Of a stretch of DNA of 64,000 nucleotides, positions 12,910 through 23,405 are shown piece after piece. Position numbers and translations under genes: made by a program. Location of the stretch: NCBI RefSeq assembly GCF_000091045.1, contig NC_006681.1:514287-578286 (forward strand). The letters are read 5' to 3'. Source of the stretch: Cryptococcus deneoformans JEC21. Taxonomy: Eukaryota > Basidiomycota > Tremellomycetes > Tremellales > Cryptococcaceae. Position 1 is the stretch's first letter. Each line of letters starts with the position of its first letter. Under the pieces are notes generated by a model. That model had not been told where the DNA came from. It made no database searches and saw only the letters and a program-made list of their open reading frames with translations.

Positions 12910-13424
12910 TCATTTATTTGTCTTTTTATAGATGTTCCGTTTGTCTTATTTGTAGATTAGTACATATACAGCATTTCCTCATCTTGTTCGTATACATATA
13001 CGTTCAGTATTGTTATTAGTGGATCACGGTCTTTATAAATATCCATGCATGGTCTCATGTCCCTTTTTCATGTTGAGAAAAGCTGACAATTGGGACAATA
13101 AATGTGATAATTTATTTGGACCCCGAGGCTTTGGCTTTCGGCTCTCGAGTGTCCGATTATTGTTGCTCGGCAAGCGGACCGGCAACAGCAGCGGCCAAGA
13201 CGCGCTGATTAACATGTATGTAGCCAACGGCAGTGCGTCATTTGACGAGTGGATTATGCTGTCCCGATCCGACTTGAACGGCATTCGTTCAAGCCTACTC
13301 AGCCGACTACTCGAGTGCAGTTTGTATTTGTCAACTACATACATATCCATTTAAAGACACCCCATACTATCTTAGCGTAAGCAGTTCAGTACGGTACCAA
13401 CTCAAAAGCCCCAGAAAAGTAGTC
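12910..13424. other. Intergenic region upstream of AGX1
   Basis: It contains the 3' end of the PLD-like gene and the AGX1 promoter. Two overlapping open frames on opposite strands around 13010-13354 look like chance. No RNA gene or repeat is recognised. Confidence 0.4.
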
Positions 13425-14874
13425 ATGTCCGACTTCCATCAAGCTCCCCACAAGCTTTTGGTGTGCGTATTCTTAACGATGAAACCTAAAACGGCTAACA
13501 GACATGTCATAGCATTCCTGGCCCTATCGAGTTCTCTGACCCCGTCCTCGCTGCCAACGCGACTCCCGGTACTGCGCACACATCTCCTGCCTTTATTCCT
13601 GTCTTCGGCGAAGCGCTATCTCTCCTTCGTGACGTTCTTTTATCCGCTAAGGAGAGCGGATCCCAACCTCTTCTGATTGCGGGTAGCGGTACTTTGGGCT
13701 GGGATGCAGTCGCTGCCAACCTCATTGAGAAAGGTGAAGAGGCTGTTGTCCTCAACACTGGCTACTTTAGTGACTCTTTCGGCGAGTGGTAAGCATTTCT
13801 AGCTACCTGTAAAGCTCTTCTAATAGTCTTTTTGACAGCCTCGAAGCTTACGGTGCCAAGGTTACTCATGTGAAGGCCGAGGTCGGTGGCATTCCTACGT
13901 ATGTCCAACGTCCTTCTCACTTTCTGTGAATCGTCGTCTAACCATTTAATCAGTGATGATGCCATTATCTCAGCCCTGGCTTCTAAGCCTAAGCTTCTTA
14001 CCATCACCCATGTCGACACTTCCACCGGTGTCCTTTCACCAGCTGATCACATAGCTTCTCTTGTTAAGAAGCACTCTCCTGACACCCTCATTGCTCTTGA
14101 CGCCGTGTGCTCAGTGGCTTCCGAAGAAATCAAGTTTGACGAATGGGGACTGGATGTCGTCCTCAGCGCTACTCAGAAGGGCCTTGGTGTACCTCCTGGT
14201 TTGAGCGTTGTGCTTGCCAGCAAGAGGGCTGTGGAGGTAAGAATTTCAGACGTCCTCATAAGTACTTAACTGAATTAAAACTAGACCGTTGAGAAAAGGA
14301 AGACTCCTATCCCCGCTTACTATGTCTCTTGGAAGAAGTGGATCCCCATTATGCAGAACTACGAAAGCGGAAAGCCATCTTACTTTGCTACTCGTCAGTC
14401 ATGCCTTTTAATCTTCTTTTTGCGATTCTCTGACTTTCTCAAAGCCCCCGTCCAGCTCGTCTATGCGCTTCACACCTCTCTCAAATCCATTACTTCTGCA
14501 CCTCTGGCAGACCGTTTCAAGGCTCACAAGGCTGCCAGCGCCTATGTTAAGGACAGCCTCGCCGAACTTGGTCTTGAATTCGTCCCCAAGAGCCGTGACA
14601 TTGCTGCGAACGGTATGACCGCTGTCAGGTTCCCTAAAGGTGTGAAGGCGCCCGATGTCCTTCCTAAATTGGCCGAGTGAGTCATCGCATTCTTTGTTCA
14701 ACCGTTCCTAATATCAAATTCAGGCGAGACATCGTTGTGGCCGCTGGCTTGCATAAGGCCATTGTTAGCGAATACTTTCGAATCGGACACATGGGTATCA
14801 CCGCTGTCGACAGGCAAAGGGGCGATCTGGAAAAGGTTGTCAAGGGTATCAAGGAGGTTTTGGGCAAGGCTTGA
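13425..14874 (+). CDS. AGX1: Alanine-glyoxylate aminotransferase (class V, PLP-dependent)
   Basis: After splicing, the protein begins MSDFHQAPHKLLV and continues IPGPIEFSDPVLAANATPG. This is followed by PAFIPVFGEAL and LIAGSGTLGWDAVAANLIEK. The PLP-binding core is intact: THVDTSTGVLSP, then ALDAVCSVASEEIKFDEWGLD, then SATQKGLGVPPGLSVV, where the lysine of ATQKG is the expected Schiff-base residue. The C-terminal domain ends FRIGHMGITAVDRQRG and EVLGKA. This matches yeast Agx1/mammalian AGT1, which converts glyoxylate and alanine to glycine and pyruvate. About six short introns are present (for example 14236-14283, 14392-14445 and 14678-14723). No typical peroxisomal SKL tail is present. Confidence 0.92.
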
Positions 14875-15162
14875 ATCTCTAGCACAAATATTGAAGGTTA
14901 TAGAGCCAAGCTGTAAATGCGATAAAAACGCATCGAAGTGGAAGAAGATCATATGGCTACTCTTTTGGGAGATAGCAATTTGTATGAATAGCCCCTGAAG
15001 GCTTATTTTAAATCTCACAGGAACTTGCACCTGATTAGATGCTCCGAGAGTTTCTGGTAATACAACGAAGGGCGACTGTATCTGCCAAATCTTTTAGACA
15101 TATCGCAAAAAATGAGCAACAAGACTAAAAGACATATACATGTTAACATAGTTCAATTTGGA

Positions 15163-15166
<4 letters not shown>

Positions 15167-15207
<41 letters not shown>

Positions 15208-15213
15208 TTTGGA

Positions 15214-15257
<44 letters not shown>
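15167..15257 (+). tRNA. tRNA-Val(AAC) with a 17-nt intron
   Basis: The sequence folds as a cloverleaf. The D arm is ATGG/CCAT, the anticodon stem is CCTGT/ACAGG with loop CTAACAC once the intron is removed, and the T arm is GGCGG-TTCGATC-CCGCC. The discriminator base is A. Anticodon AAC is at 15201-15203 and the intron at 15205-15221, one base 3' of the anticodon as is usual. The spliced length is 74 nt. The acceptor stem GGTCACG/CGGGATC has one A-G mismatch (position 5 with 68) and one G-U pair; the mismatch is unusual. The intron position, arms and terminator argue for a real gene. Confidence 0.85.
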
Positions 15258-15258
<1 letters not shown>

Positions 15259-15265
15259 TCTTTTT
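15258..15265 (+). terminator. RNA polymerase III T-run terminator of tRNA-Val
   Basis: TTCTTTTT follows the tRNA discriminator base directly, with a run of five Ts at 15261-15265, as expected for Pol III termination. Confidence 0.75.
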
Positions 15266-16772
15266 GATTACTTTTTGGACTTAGTGTACATATACGTACA
15301 CAATTCGTTCATCAATCAGGTAAAATGAGTGTCATGCAACAAAGTTGGGCGGAATCAATTGCAAGACAAAATCCTCCTCTTCTTTGTTTCTGTTATCCCA
15401 TACATGGATGTCCTTTTTACTTGTCACCCTCCCCGTTCTGTAACTTACGTAATCTTTAATTTATTTTATTTTATTATTAAATTTTTTTTCTTGCTCTTAA
15501 AATGTGAGCTCTACGTATTTTAATCATTGTCCCAAGTGAACTTTTGCCAAGTACAATAATATCATTCTCATGGTACACGCCCATTTTTCCACGGTTGTGA
15601 AGAAGAAAGCTACGTACCAACCAGTGAGCAAAAATGTAATGCTATATTTGCTCATTGATTGGCTCGTATTTCCATTTGATCGAAGGGGAAGAAGCACGCA
15701 GATAGGCGTTGCTTGTCGTGACTACGTCTTCCTTTATCTTTCTTTCTGCAATCAGCCGGCAGGATGGACCAGTTATTGGGCTCCTTTCAAGTTTCAACAT
15801 CACTTGAGAGGTTTGAAGGACGCGAATGATGGTTTGGATAGCGGCTCTGAGACTGTAATACATTTATCTCGTCTCATTCAAATTGGGATGATATATAAAC
15901 CAGAACCTGATGGTCCTTAGGACGGAGGCCACATTTTGAATCGCAAACAATAATGCTTGCCGCTGCGGTCGATTTGTGTCTTTGTATGACGGTTGGTGAC
16001 ATAATTATTCGTAAGACCTCTTATTGAATGATTAAATAGGTGTCGACTGCATGGTCATTGGGGACGCATCCTTTCCAATGTGCGTTGCTGAATACATTTT
16101 TTATTTCCTTTCCCTGCTGATTTAGTTTCGACCCGTACCACCATGTTTATCATACCATTAACGTCAAAAATGGCTATGTAACTTTCTATGGACTTTGAGA
16201 AAATTGGTTTGAGTGTAATGTCCATCGTGCCTTTTGTTATCTTCTTCCTTTTATCTGATGAGATATTATACTAAAGCGAATTTCGTGGCTATTGCCTGTA
16301 AAAGGATCCAAGACACAAGGCCGTTCGAACCAATCCTGGGGGCAATTGTCGAAACAAAACCAAGCAATTGCACAGTAACCCATCCTTTGTTTTCGTCATC
16401 TTCTTTCCTTCCCACCGTCGGGCCGTATGACTATAATACTGCCTCGCACACATCCTTTGACATTCCCCCGTTCCAATGACGCAAAAGGAAGGTAATATTT
16501 TGTCGAGGAGCTCTAACTTAGGAGTTATGCTACGCTTATCCAGAATAACAACAGTTTGCTCGCAGACTTCCAATTCAGACATGTTTGCTACTACCTCCTC
16601 GTCGACAGCAGCCTCTTTCATAACATTCAACCTCGCCTGCTTTCTATCATAATATTAACCTCGGAAATCAGTCGCTTCTACTATCCCCCACACTTGCCTG
16701 ATTTTCGCTCTTTCATCAGCAGTCCTCTTTTCGTTCTTACTAATTTGTACTCCAAAATCAAAAGTACACATA
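15266..16772. other. 1.5-kb gene-free interval
   Basis: A/T-rich sequence with only scattered short frames, none resembling a protein family. It separates the tRNA from the aspartic protease gene and must contain that gene's promoter. No repeat or RNA gene was recognised. Confidence 0.45.
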
Positions 16773-19136
16773 ATGCGTCCTATATTGCCAGCCCTGCTTT
16801 CACACGTCCTTCTCTTCTTGACTGTCACCTCTTTCATTCTTGGAGCACTGGCCGTCTCCGTCCAGATGACTCGTAGGCAGACTGGACAAGAGCATAGCCA
16901 TCTGGTCAAGCGTCTCATTGCTGACTCGCCGCATTGTTGTCGACCCCGTCATCGTAAGTCGGTCGGAGCTGGGATTGGAAGACGTGCAATCGCCAAAGGC
17001 ACCTATAGAAGCAAGATCTTTCCGAGACACGAAGGGGCTTCAGAGACAGCTTCGGATAGTGCCACGAATACTGCAGATACTTCTGAGAGTGCAATAACCA
17101 GCCAGTCGGACTCTTCAGCATCCGTCTTCGGGACAGTAGAATTGTCACAATCACTGGCGATAGCAACAGACAGTGTAACTGGTATAGAACAATCGCCTGT
17201 TACGAACAATCTTTCAAGCGTGGCCCAGACAGGTACAGAAGAGACGGACGCCTCAGCTGGAGCATCCGGATCTAGCGATCAAACAGTGACAGCAAGTGCT
17301 TCAGTGACCAACAGCGCGACCGCGTTGGCGTTGGAGGAAGCATCGGATTCGCAGAGTGCAACTGATTCAGGCGTAATGTCCCAAACCTCGGCGTTCGACA
17401 GCAGTGTACCCTCAGCCACTGATCGCGTGTCGAACATCAACAGCGATTCCGAATCAAATGTTGGAACCTTGGCAGTCGAGTCCTCAACAACCAGCATATC
17501 AGCAAGTGACAGTTTTATCGTTTCTACTAGTGGCACACATGCGTCTATATCTTCTTTTGGAGCATCAAGTCAAAGCGACTCGACTTCTGCCTCAACAACC
17601 TTTTCGCAATCAAAATGGGCTCAACCTTCCGACTCGTCCGCCAGTTTAACCGGTGTTATGAGCCAGAACAATGCCATTGTATACACTATTGATGTCACAA
17701 TAGGAGACGGGGGTACCACACTCCCTGTGCTCGTCGACACAGGGTGCATCTCCTTGAGCAATGTCATTTGTGGAAAGAAGGCTGATGCCTTTATAGGAGT
17801 GCTGACATCTGGATTGCGGCGAGTAAGTGTGAGAATTGTAGAGCAGCAAGTATGGTTGATAGTGGTCTTATCCTTCCTGAGGGGTGCAAGGAGGAAGATA
17901 AGGGATATGGTATGTTCTGACACTTGAAAGACAATGAAGTAAGATGGATAACGTGAAATAGGGAGTGGTTCTGTGAAAGGATGTCTGGTAAACACAAACA
18001 TCACCATCGGAACTTATGAGCTGGAGCAATTCCATGTTTTGGCTGCATCTGACTCTCAAGGCTTTGACGGTTCCTACATGAGGTCAACTAGATTTTTCAG
18101 CGATGTAGAAGTAAGCTGACGAAAAAAACAGTGGTATTTTTGGCCTTGCCATGAATGTTCGCATGCCGAATATTGCCTCTTAGCGACGACTACTGACGTA
18201 GTTGCAGAAATCTTCCATCAACAATCAAGCAACACCCATGGATATTTTATCGCAATTGGGGATGATCAGCACCCCCGAAGTTGGCTTCTATCTCACTCGA
18301 ACAGAGTCAGGGAGTGAGCTAGTGTTTGGCTCACCTCACAACAAGTATGCGAAGGATAAAATGACAGGAAAAACAGGCGCTGACCTGGTGTTCAGCCCTC
18401 ACGCCGATCAAAGCAAAAAGGTTACTCTGCCCAAAGTCGCCACGGATGACGGTCTCTATCGTGTTACCATGGATGGTTTTGTTTCTCATGGCTACATGGT
18501 GCAAAGTTCAAAAGGCAGCGTCAATATGGAGAACATTGAAGTTATCCTTGATACTGGGTAAGTTGTAGTCACAAAGTGATCAATATCGACGCACTGCACT
18601 AATAGTGGTGCCCAAAGGACGTCTGATATCCGAGTACCAGAAGACGTGAGTGTTCTGTCACTTCAAACCAGAGTAAAGTACTCACTGCATATTTACAGAT
18701 GCTTCTCCCCATATATGCTGCTTTGGGGAATGGTACGTATTACTCTGACACCCTGACGGGTGACTTGGTGGTCCCATGTAACAACAACGACGATGATGCA
18801 GCTTTGGCACTCCAGTTCGAGGGCCAGCAATTCTCCTTGAGCTGGCAAGATTTGATGTACGTTGATTTCTTTCGTTTCTTCTCCAGATCACATCTCAAAG
18901 CCTTTGCAGTGCCAATCCAAGTTCAACGGATGCGAATTATTGTTACTGTCGGATCCAAGCCTCACGTGAGCAATGTTAACCCTCTTGTCGATGTTGGTTA
19001 GTTCCTTGCTGACCTAGTCTGTAAAGCATCGGAGATCAGTGACTATCTAATTGTTGGATCCATATTCTTCCATAATGTCTACCATGTGATTAACACGGAT
19101 ACTGGAAACACGACATTGTATGGATTGGTAGATTAG
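16773..19136 (+). CDS. Secreted pepsin-like aspartic protease (family A1) with long Ser/Thr-rich leader
   Basis: Starts at 16773 with a hydrophobic signal sequence (PALLSHVLLFLTVTSFILGA). A basic pro-like segment follows, then about 220 residues rich in Ser, Thr, Ala and Asp. The catalytic part begins at about residue 300 with YTIDVTIGDGG and LPVLVDTG. Removing a 53-nt intron at 17733-17785 restores DTGSADIWIAAS, the first catalytic aspartate motif. Later exons give GSGSVKGCLVNTNITIG, SGIFGLAMN, PEVGFYLTR, the second catalytic motif VILDTGGAQ, and a C-terminus ending NTDTGNTTLYGLVD. Both active-site motifs and the family order are present, so the protease looks intact. The Ser-rich leader may be a glycosylated linker or wall-spanning stalk. 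Natural substrate unknown. Confidence 0.85.
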
Positions 19137-20063
19137 ACGGAAAGAGTTTTAAAAGTAGCAAGATTTTCTGTCTGTCGGGCCGCGGGCAAAAATGTCTGCG
19201 GATGTTGTCAGGGGAAACGTCGCTGGCAATTTTGTAGCTCGATTTATGTTTTGTACTCATTTCTGTTCGTCCAACGGATAATCTATGCACATATATCGCC
19301 TTGCATCTTTCGGCTTTCTACTCATCGGTTCAAGCAGCTCAGCGCCTCGACATGCGGCTTCACTTGCCCGACAGTACTAACGAAGGAGGACGAAGACCTG
19401 CGACAACAAGCACTGCGTATTACTACGCATGGCACTGTCTGGTATAGTAACAGTCGGCCCATCGGGATATTCTTCGACTTTTCAGTCATACATACTCTTA
19501 GCCGATACCCAGGAATCAACGACCTGTCTGGAACCGGTACAGCCCGTCCCTGGGGATCTTCAGCTCATCCTTTCCACTGTTCGCATCCTTTAATAACTTC
19601 TCCCGCTCTACGATTCTCTCGCCATTCCACAAACTGCAAAAGATCGCGGTATATCGCTTTCCTTTCAACAGCTCATTGCGCAATTCATGTTCAGAAAATT
19701 CCGTCATACCTGGCCTAGACCGGTCGATTAGATGGGGGCACGAACGTGGGGGAAATTGAAGGCATGGGAATGAAGTGATGATAAGAAAAGCAAGAGTCTA
19801 ATGGCACCGACATTGCTTTACATTTTACCTCTTCATCTCGTCATTTGTAAGGAAAGAAGGCTCAATTTATGAGTAAGTTGGGGTCGAAATTCATTCTCAA
19901 TCTTCTGTTCATCTCTCAATGAAGCTAACACATTTATACCTAACCTATAGATATCTTTGATATTCTCCGTCATTTGTAAATTGCCCACAACCCTACTCAG
20001 TCTAGTCCCCTTAGTTTTTCTCCAGATCTCCTTCAAGACTCTTCACATCCATATATCTGCAGC
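19137..20063. other. Intergenic region between protease and disordered-protein genes
   Basis: It holds overlapping open frames on both strands: 155 codons plus-strand at 19251-19718, and a minus-strand frame at 19516-19707 with a charged, helix-like product. Neither resembles a known family, and splice signals linking neighbouring frames are weak. I leave the region unannotated; it probably includes the 5' leader of the downstream gene. Confidence 0.35.
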
Positions 20064-21872
20064 ATGCCCATTGATCCAGATGCCTATATGGCGGGAGCCA
20101 TCCCCACACTCTCCCGGGGAGGCTCCTGGCTACAAGGAGAGAGGCAACTCAGAGACAGCACTTTGCCGCCTTCTCATCTCCATGAAGGGTCCAGGTACAG
20201 CTCTTCCCCTGGTTCAAATTACAACCCGCAAATCCCTCCTACCCCTGGACCTTCGCAGTTCGGAGGAAACCCTTTCATCCTTCCCAGGTCTCCTTTCCAG
20301 CGGCCTCTCTCGATTTCTGATTGGGCCTTGCCATCGATTTATAATGGTGGACGCCCACCACCTATGCCCATGCTGTCGCAACTACAAACGGATATCTCTG
20401 GAGCTTCTTTTATTCAGGGTCTAAAGTCGGAACAGGTATTCGGCCCAGTACAACACCATGCATGGCTCAAATCTAGCTCTGAAGCGGACCAGAATTCGGT
20501 AACGTCTCGTTCCTTTGATGTTCAATCCTTAGTTTCGGGAGCACGTTCTGTGACATCGTCGGTCTCTGTCCCTCAGAATGTAAAATCCATTCGGAGGATG
20601 CAATATAGTCATCATCATTTCGATGAACATTCGTCTCCTGAGCAAGGAAGATCATGGGAAAACCGTGGCGGGTCCCCAAAACCCCTGGCACCAGAACCGG
20701 GTTATGGCATGAAGAAGAGCCCTTATATGAAGCTAGATGGTCATTTGAGAAGGACTTCTGATGCTTCCAACCAGCCACCTCCGTATAGGAAACTCTCAAG
20801 TCAGCAGATTTTCCCCCCTGTTTCTAGTCACGATGATTACTTTTTGTCGTCGCCTACGAGCAGCCGACATGATGGGCAGCTAGCAATTGCAAAACATCGA
20901 TACCCGCACTCGCCCAATTTCTTGTCTCCGAGACCCCGGCATAAGAAGCTAGGGGACCAAGATTTGTTCCGCTCTGCTCAGTTGAACAGTCGTACGGCTA
21001 GACTAAGTCTAGCTGGTCGTGAATGCCGTACACCTGATCCGGAACCTTCTCCTGATCTAAGTGGCTATACAATTGCTCCCCACGCGGCTTTACGACCTTC
21101 AGGTGGTGATGATAAACGACCCAGTATGGAAAGGAGACACACTGCATCGCATATACCAGAGCCTACCCATGCCTCATCGTCCTTACCCATCTCCCCTCCT
21201 ATCCACAAGACGCTCCATCAGCTCAAACGTACACGCCATAACTCGAGCTCTCGCGCCCTGTCATTCGAATCATCATCGTATGACGAGCAAGCCACATCTG
21301 GATCTACGATCGATTTTACCATGTCCTCGCCGATGTCTTCTCGTTCCAGTGCAGGCAGCAACCAGTCAACTCCTGTTAATAAACAGTTTCCACACCTAAA
21401 AGCAGATAGTCCTCGTAAAATTGCTCTCAATTTCCCGGTCGTCCATTCTGAAGAACGTAACTCGTCAGCTGAATATGTATCGCCCCTTTTTGATGATCCA
21501 TACGACCGCTACGCCACACATCCCAATGCCCCTACACCGGACCGTATCGAGAAACTCCTTTCTCTTTCTCCTTACCCATCGCCTTCTACTTCAAAGCCCT
21601 CCTCCACCCCTCTCCGCCCACCTCAACCCAAAGCACCCAAAGACGGGCATTATACACCTCCTGGGTTTGCGAAACCTACCAAAAACTTATCTTGGAATAG
21701 GGATGGACCGGCGATGAGGACCTATGGAATTGCATGGAAGAGAGAAGGGGATCCGGAGAAATTGCCAGAAGGGCCGGAAGGACCGAGATTGGTACAGGCG
21801 AGGCCGCCGAGGGTTGATCATGTGCTAGGTGGGAGTTGGTGGGAAAGTGGTGGGGAGGAAAGTCGGAGGTGA
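20064..21872 (+). CDS. Hypothetical intrinsically disordered protein, 602 residues, no intron
   Basis: A single uninterrupted frame from MPIDPDAYMAGAIP to a C-terminal GESRR-like end. Composition is dominated by Ser, Pro, Arg and His, with many SP and TP dipeptides (SSPGSNYNP, PTPGPSQ, SPHSP-like segments). This suggests a phosphorylated regulatory or scaffold protein. The most ordered-looking part is the C-terminal 70 residues: GHYTPPGFAKPTKNLSWNRD and YGIAWKREGDPEKLP, then VDHVLGGSWWES, which may be a conserved short domain. I do not recognise the family. The lack of introns is unusual beside its neighbours, but codon use and length support a real gene. Confidence 0.7.
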   Translation: MPIDPDAYMAGAIPTLSRGGSWLQGERQLRDSTLPPSHLHEGSRYSSSPGSNYNPQIPPTPGPSQFGGNPFILPRSPFQRPLSISDWALPSIYNGGRPPPMPMLSQLQTDISGASFIQGLKSEQVFGPVQHHAWLKSSSEADQNSVTSRSFDVQSLVSGARSVTSSVSVPQNVKSIRRMQYSHHHFDEHSSPEQGRSWENRGGSPKPLAPEPGYGMKKSPYMKLDGHLRRTSDASNQPPPYRKLSSQQIFPPVSSHDDYFLSSPTSSRHDGQLAIAKHRYPHSPNFLSPRPRHKKLGDQDLFRSAQLNSRTARLSLAGRECRTPDPEPSPDLSGYTIAPHAALRPSGGDDKRPSMERRHTASHIPEPTHASSSLPISPPIHKTLHQLKRTRHNSSSRALSFESSSYDEQATSGSTIDFTMSSPMSSRSSAGSNQSTPVNKQFPHLKADSPRKIALNFPVVHSEERNSSAEYVSPLFDDPYDRYATHPNAPTPDRIEKLLSLSPYPSPSTSKPSSTPLRPPQPKAPKDGHYTPPGFAKPTKNLSWNRDGPAMRTYGIAWKREGDPEKLPEGPEGPRLVQARPPRVDHVLGGSWWESGGEESRR

Positions 21873-23405
21873 TAATTGAATTGATTTTTGTATAGGATAG
21901 CTAGATGGAAGAATTGTAACATCAGTGTTTTCATGGATGGTATAGTGCCGAAGAGTTACAGAAAGCATCGTGTGTATGAAGTCTGTGGATGTTTGTTGTC
22001 CTTTAACATACATTTTTAACATACAGGTCATGAGACCATTTGATGTGTCTTCTTCTTGGAAGCGGGCATCATGAACTGCAACAGACTGCGCTACCATGGC
22101 CAAGACTGGTGGAACGTCACCTGCAAATGACGTTCCATCATTGTTATATAACAACTACACCGGACATAGCCACTCGTATTCGGCTCATCATAGTTCAATA
22201 AGCCGAGACCCCTTCAAAGCGCTTATTACACATGCCGAAGATGCTTGGAGCTAATCAGTAGGAAATGGCAAATGGTGAAAATGGTGAGACAGTTAAAATG
22301 ACATCAGCCATTGTTGGGGGAGCAAGTTGTCTTGTTCGGAATAGTTTTCCGCCCTATTTTATTATCTTATACTTCCTTGGCTGTTCTGACGTGATCTGTT
22401 TGTGATGACGTATGGAGTCAAGTATTCCAAGTTGAAAGATCAACACTACGATAGCGCATTATTGTTGTTAACGATGTTAACAAAAAACAAGCTCTCGCCT
22501 GCCTTTGCCATGCCGAGGGATCCTTTTGGAGATTTGGAGATACGAATTGATAGACAGTCATCGGTCATGATCACAGCTTGACGCTAAAGCATTTGCTTCG
22601 ATAAATGATGCCATTTATTGCCGTTCATCGGTCCTTCTTCCTAACGGATTGTATTATTGAAGCTTGCCGTATATGTGAATATCGGAATGTAGGTCGAGAA
22701 AGACTGGTTTTCCGCAAGCTGCATCCTCATACTATGTCGGTAGAATGTCTTAGCATCGTTGTCACATACGTCAACCGTGTTGAATGGTCAAATTTACTCC
22801 ACTGCTGGTGTCATCGCAACGAACGAACACACGCACGCACGTACAAGCATCTTCTCAAGACTCAGAGCGTAGCTGGAGCTCTTGGCGTCTTGCGGAAGCG
22901 CATTATATGTATCTAGACGGCGGATGTGTTTGCCGCCGAAACTGGAAGGCAGTTAAGCCCGGTGTTGCGGTGGGAAATGCGAGCGATGCAACTGACCGGA
23001 CCGAAAAGAGTGGAGGAAAGAGGATTCGGATTGTGAGTTTTGCGTGATGTATTCTGCGTGCGGTGATTGGCTTTGGAGGGGTGGAATTCGGAAGTTGCCA
23101 CGTGGAAAATGTTTGGAATCTGGGCTTTAACGCACGCCATCGATTGTTTTAGAGGTGATTTTCGGGAACTTTGCTTCGTCCAGCTGATTTCGCAACCTAT
23201 AATTCATTTCCATATCCTTGTACAATTATCTTTTTCTTCTTTCAAAACCTTACGCAGCTCCCCGTCCATCCCTTTTACTCAACGTATCTCGCCCTGTCTC
23301 GCCTCTCCGCTCCTGGTCTTTCTGGTCACCCGAGGTACACAGCAAAGGTATGCACCCATTCCTTTCGCCTCCACCAGCTTCCGACGCTGACTTTTTTTTA
23401 TTCAG
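21873..23405. other. 1.5-kb interval upstream of MET5
   Basis: Contains the 3' end of the disordered-protein gene and the MET5 promoter. Pyrimidine-rich sequence precedes the MET5 ATG (23220-23405). Small frames at 22605-23140 have no recognisable product. Confidence 0.4.
23064..23104 (+). promoter_or_regulatory. Candidate MET5 promoter elements: inverted CCAAT box and CACGTG
   Basis: GATTGG (reverse CCAATC) near 23065 and the palindrome CACGTG at 23099-23104 lie about 300-340 bp upstream of the MET5 start. In fungi CACGTG is the Cbf1 site used at sulfur-assimilation genes, and CCAAT is bound by the HAP complex. Their function here is inferred from motif and position only. Confidence 0.35.

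Noticed and set aside
19251..19718. 155-codon plus-strand frame and opposing minus-strand frames between the protease and disordered-protein genes
   Set aside because: No family resemblance and no convincing splice partners; may be leader sequence.
22930..22975. 5S rRNA-like AGTTAAGC segment
   Set aside because: Only a short match; flanking sequence does not fold as 5S rRNA and lacks the internal promoter boxes.
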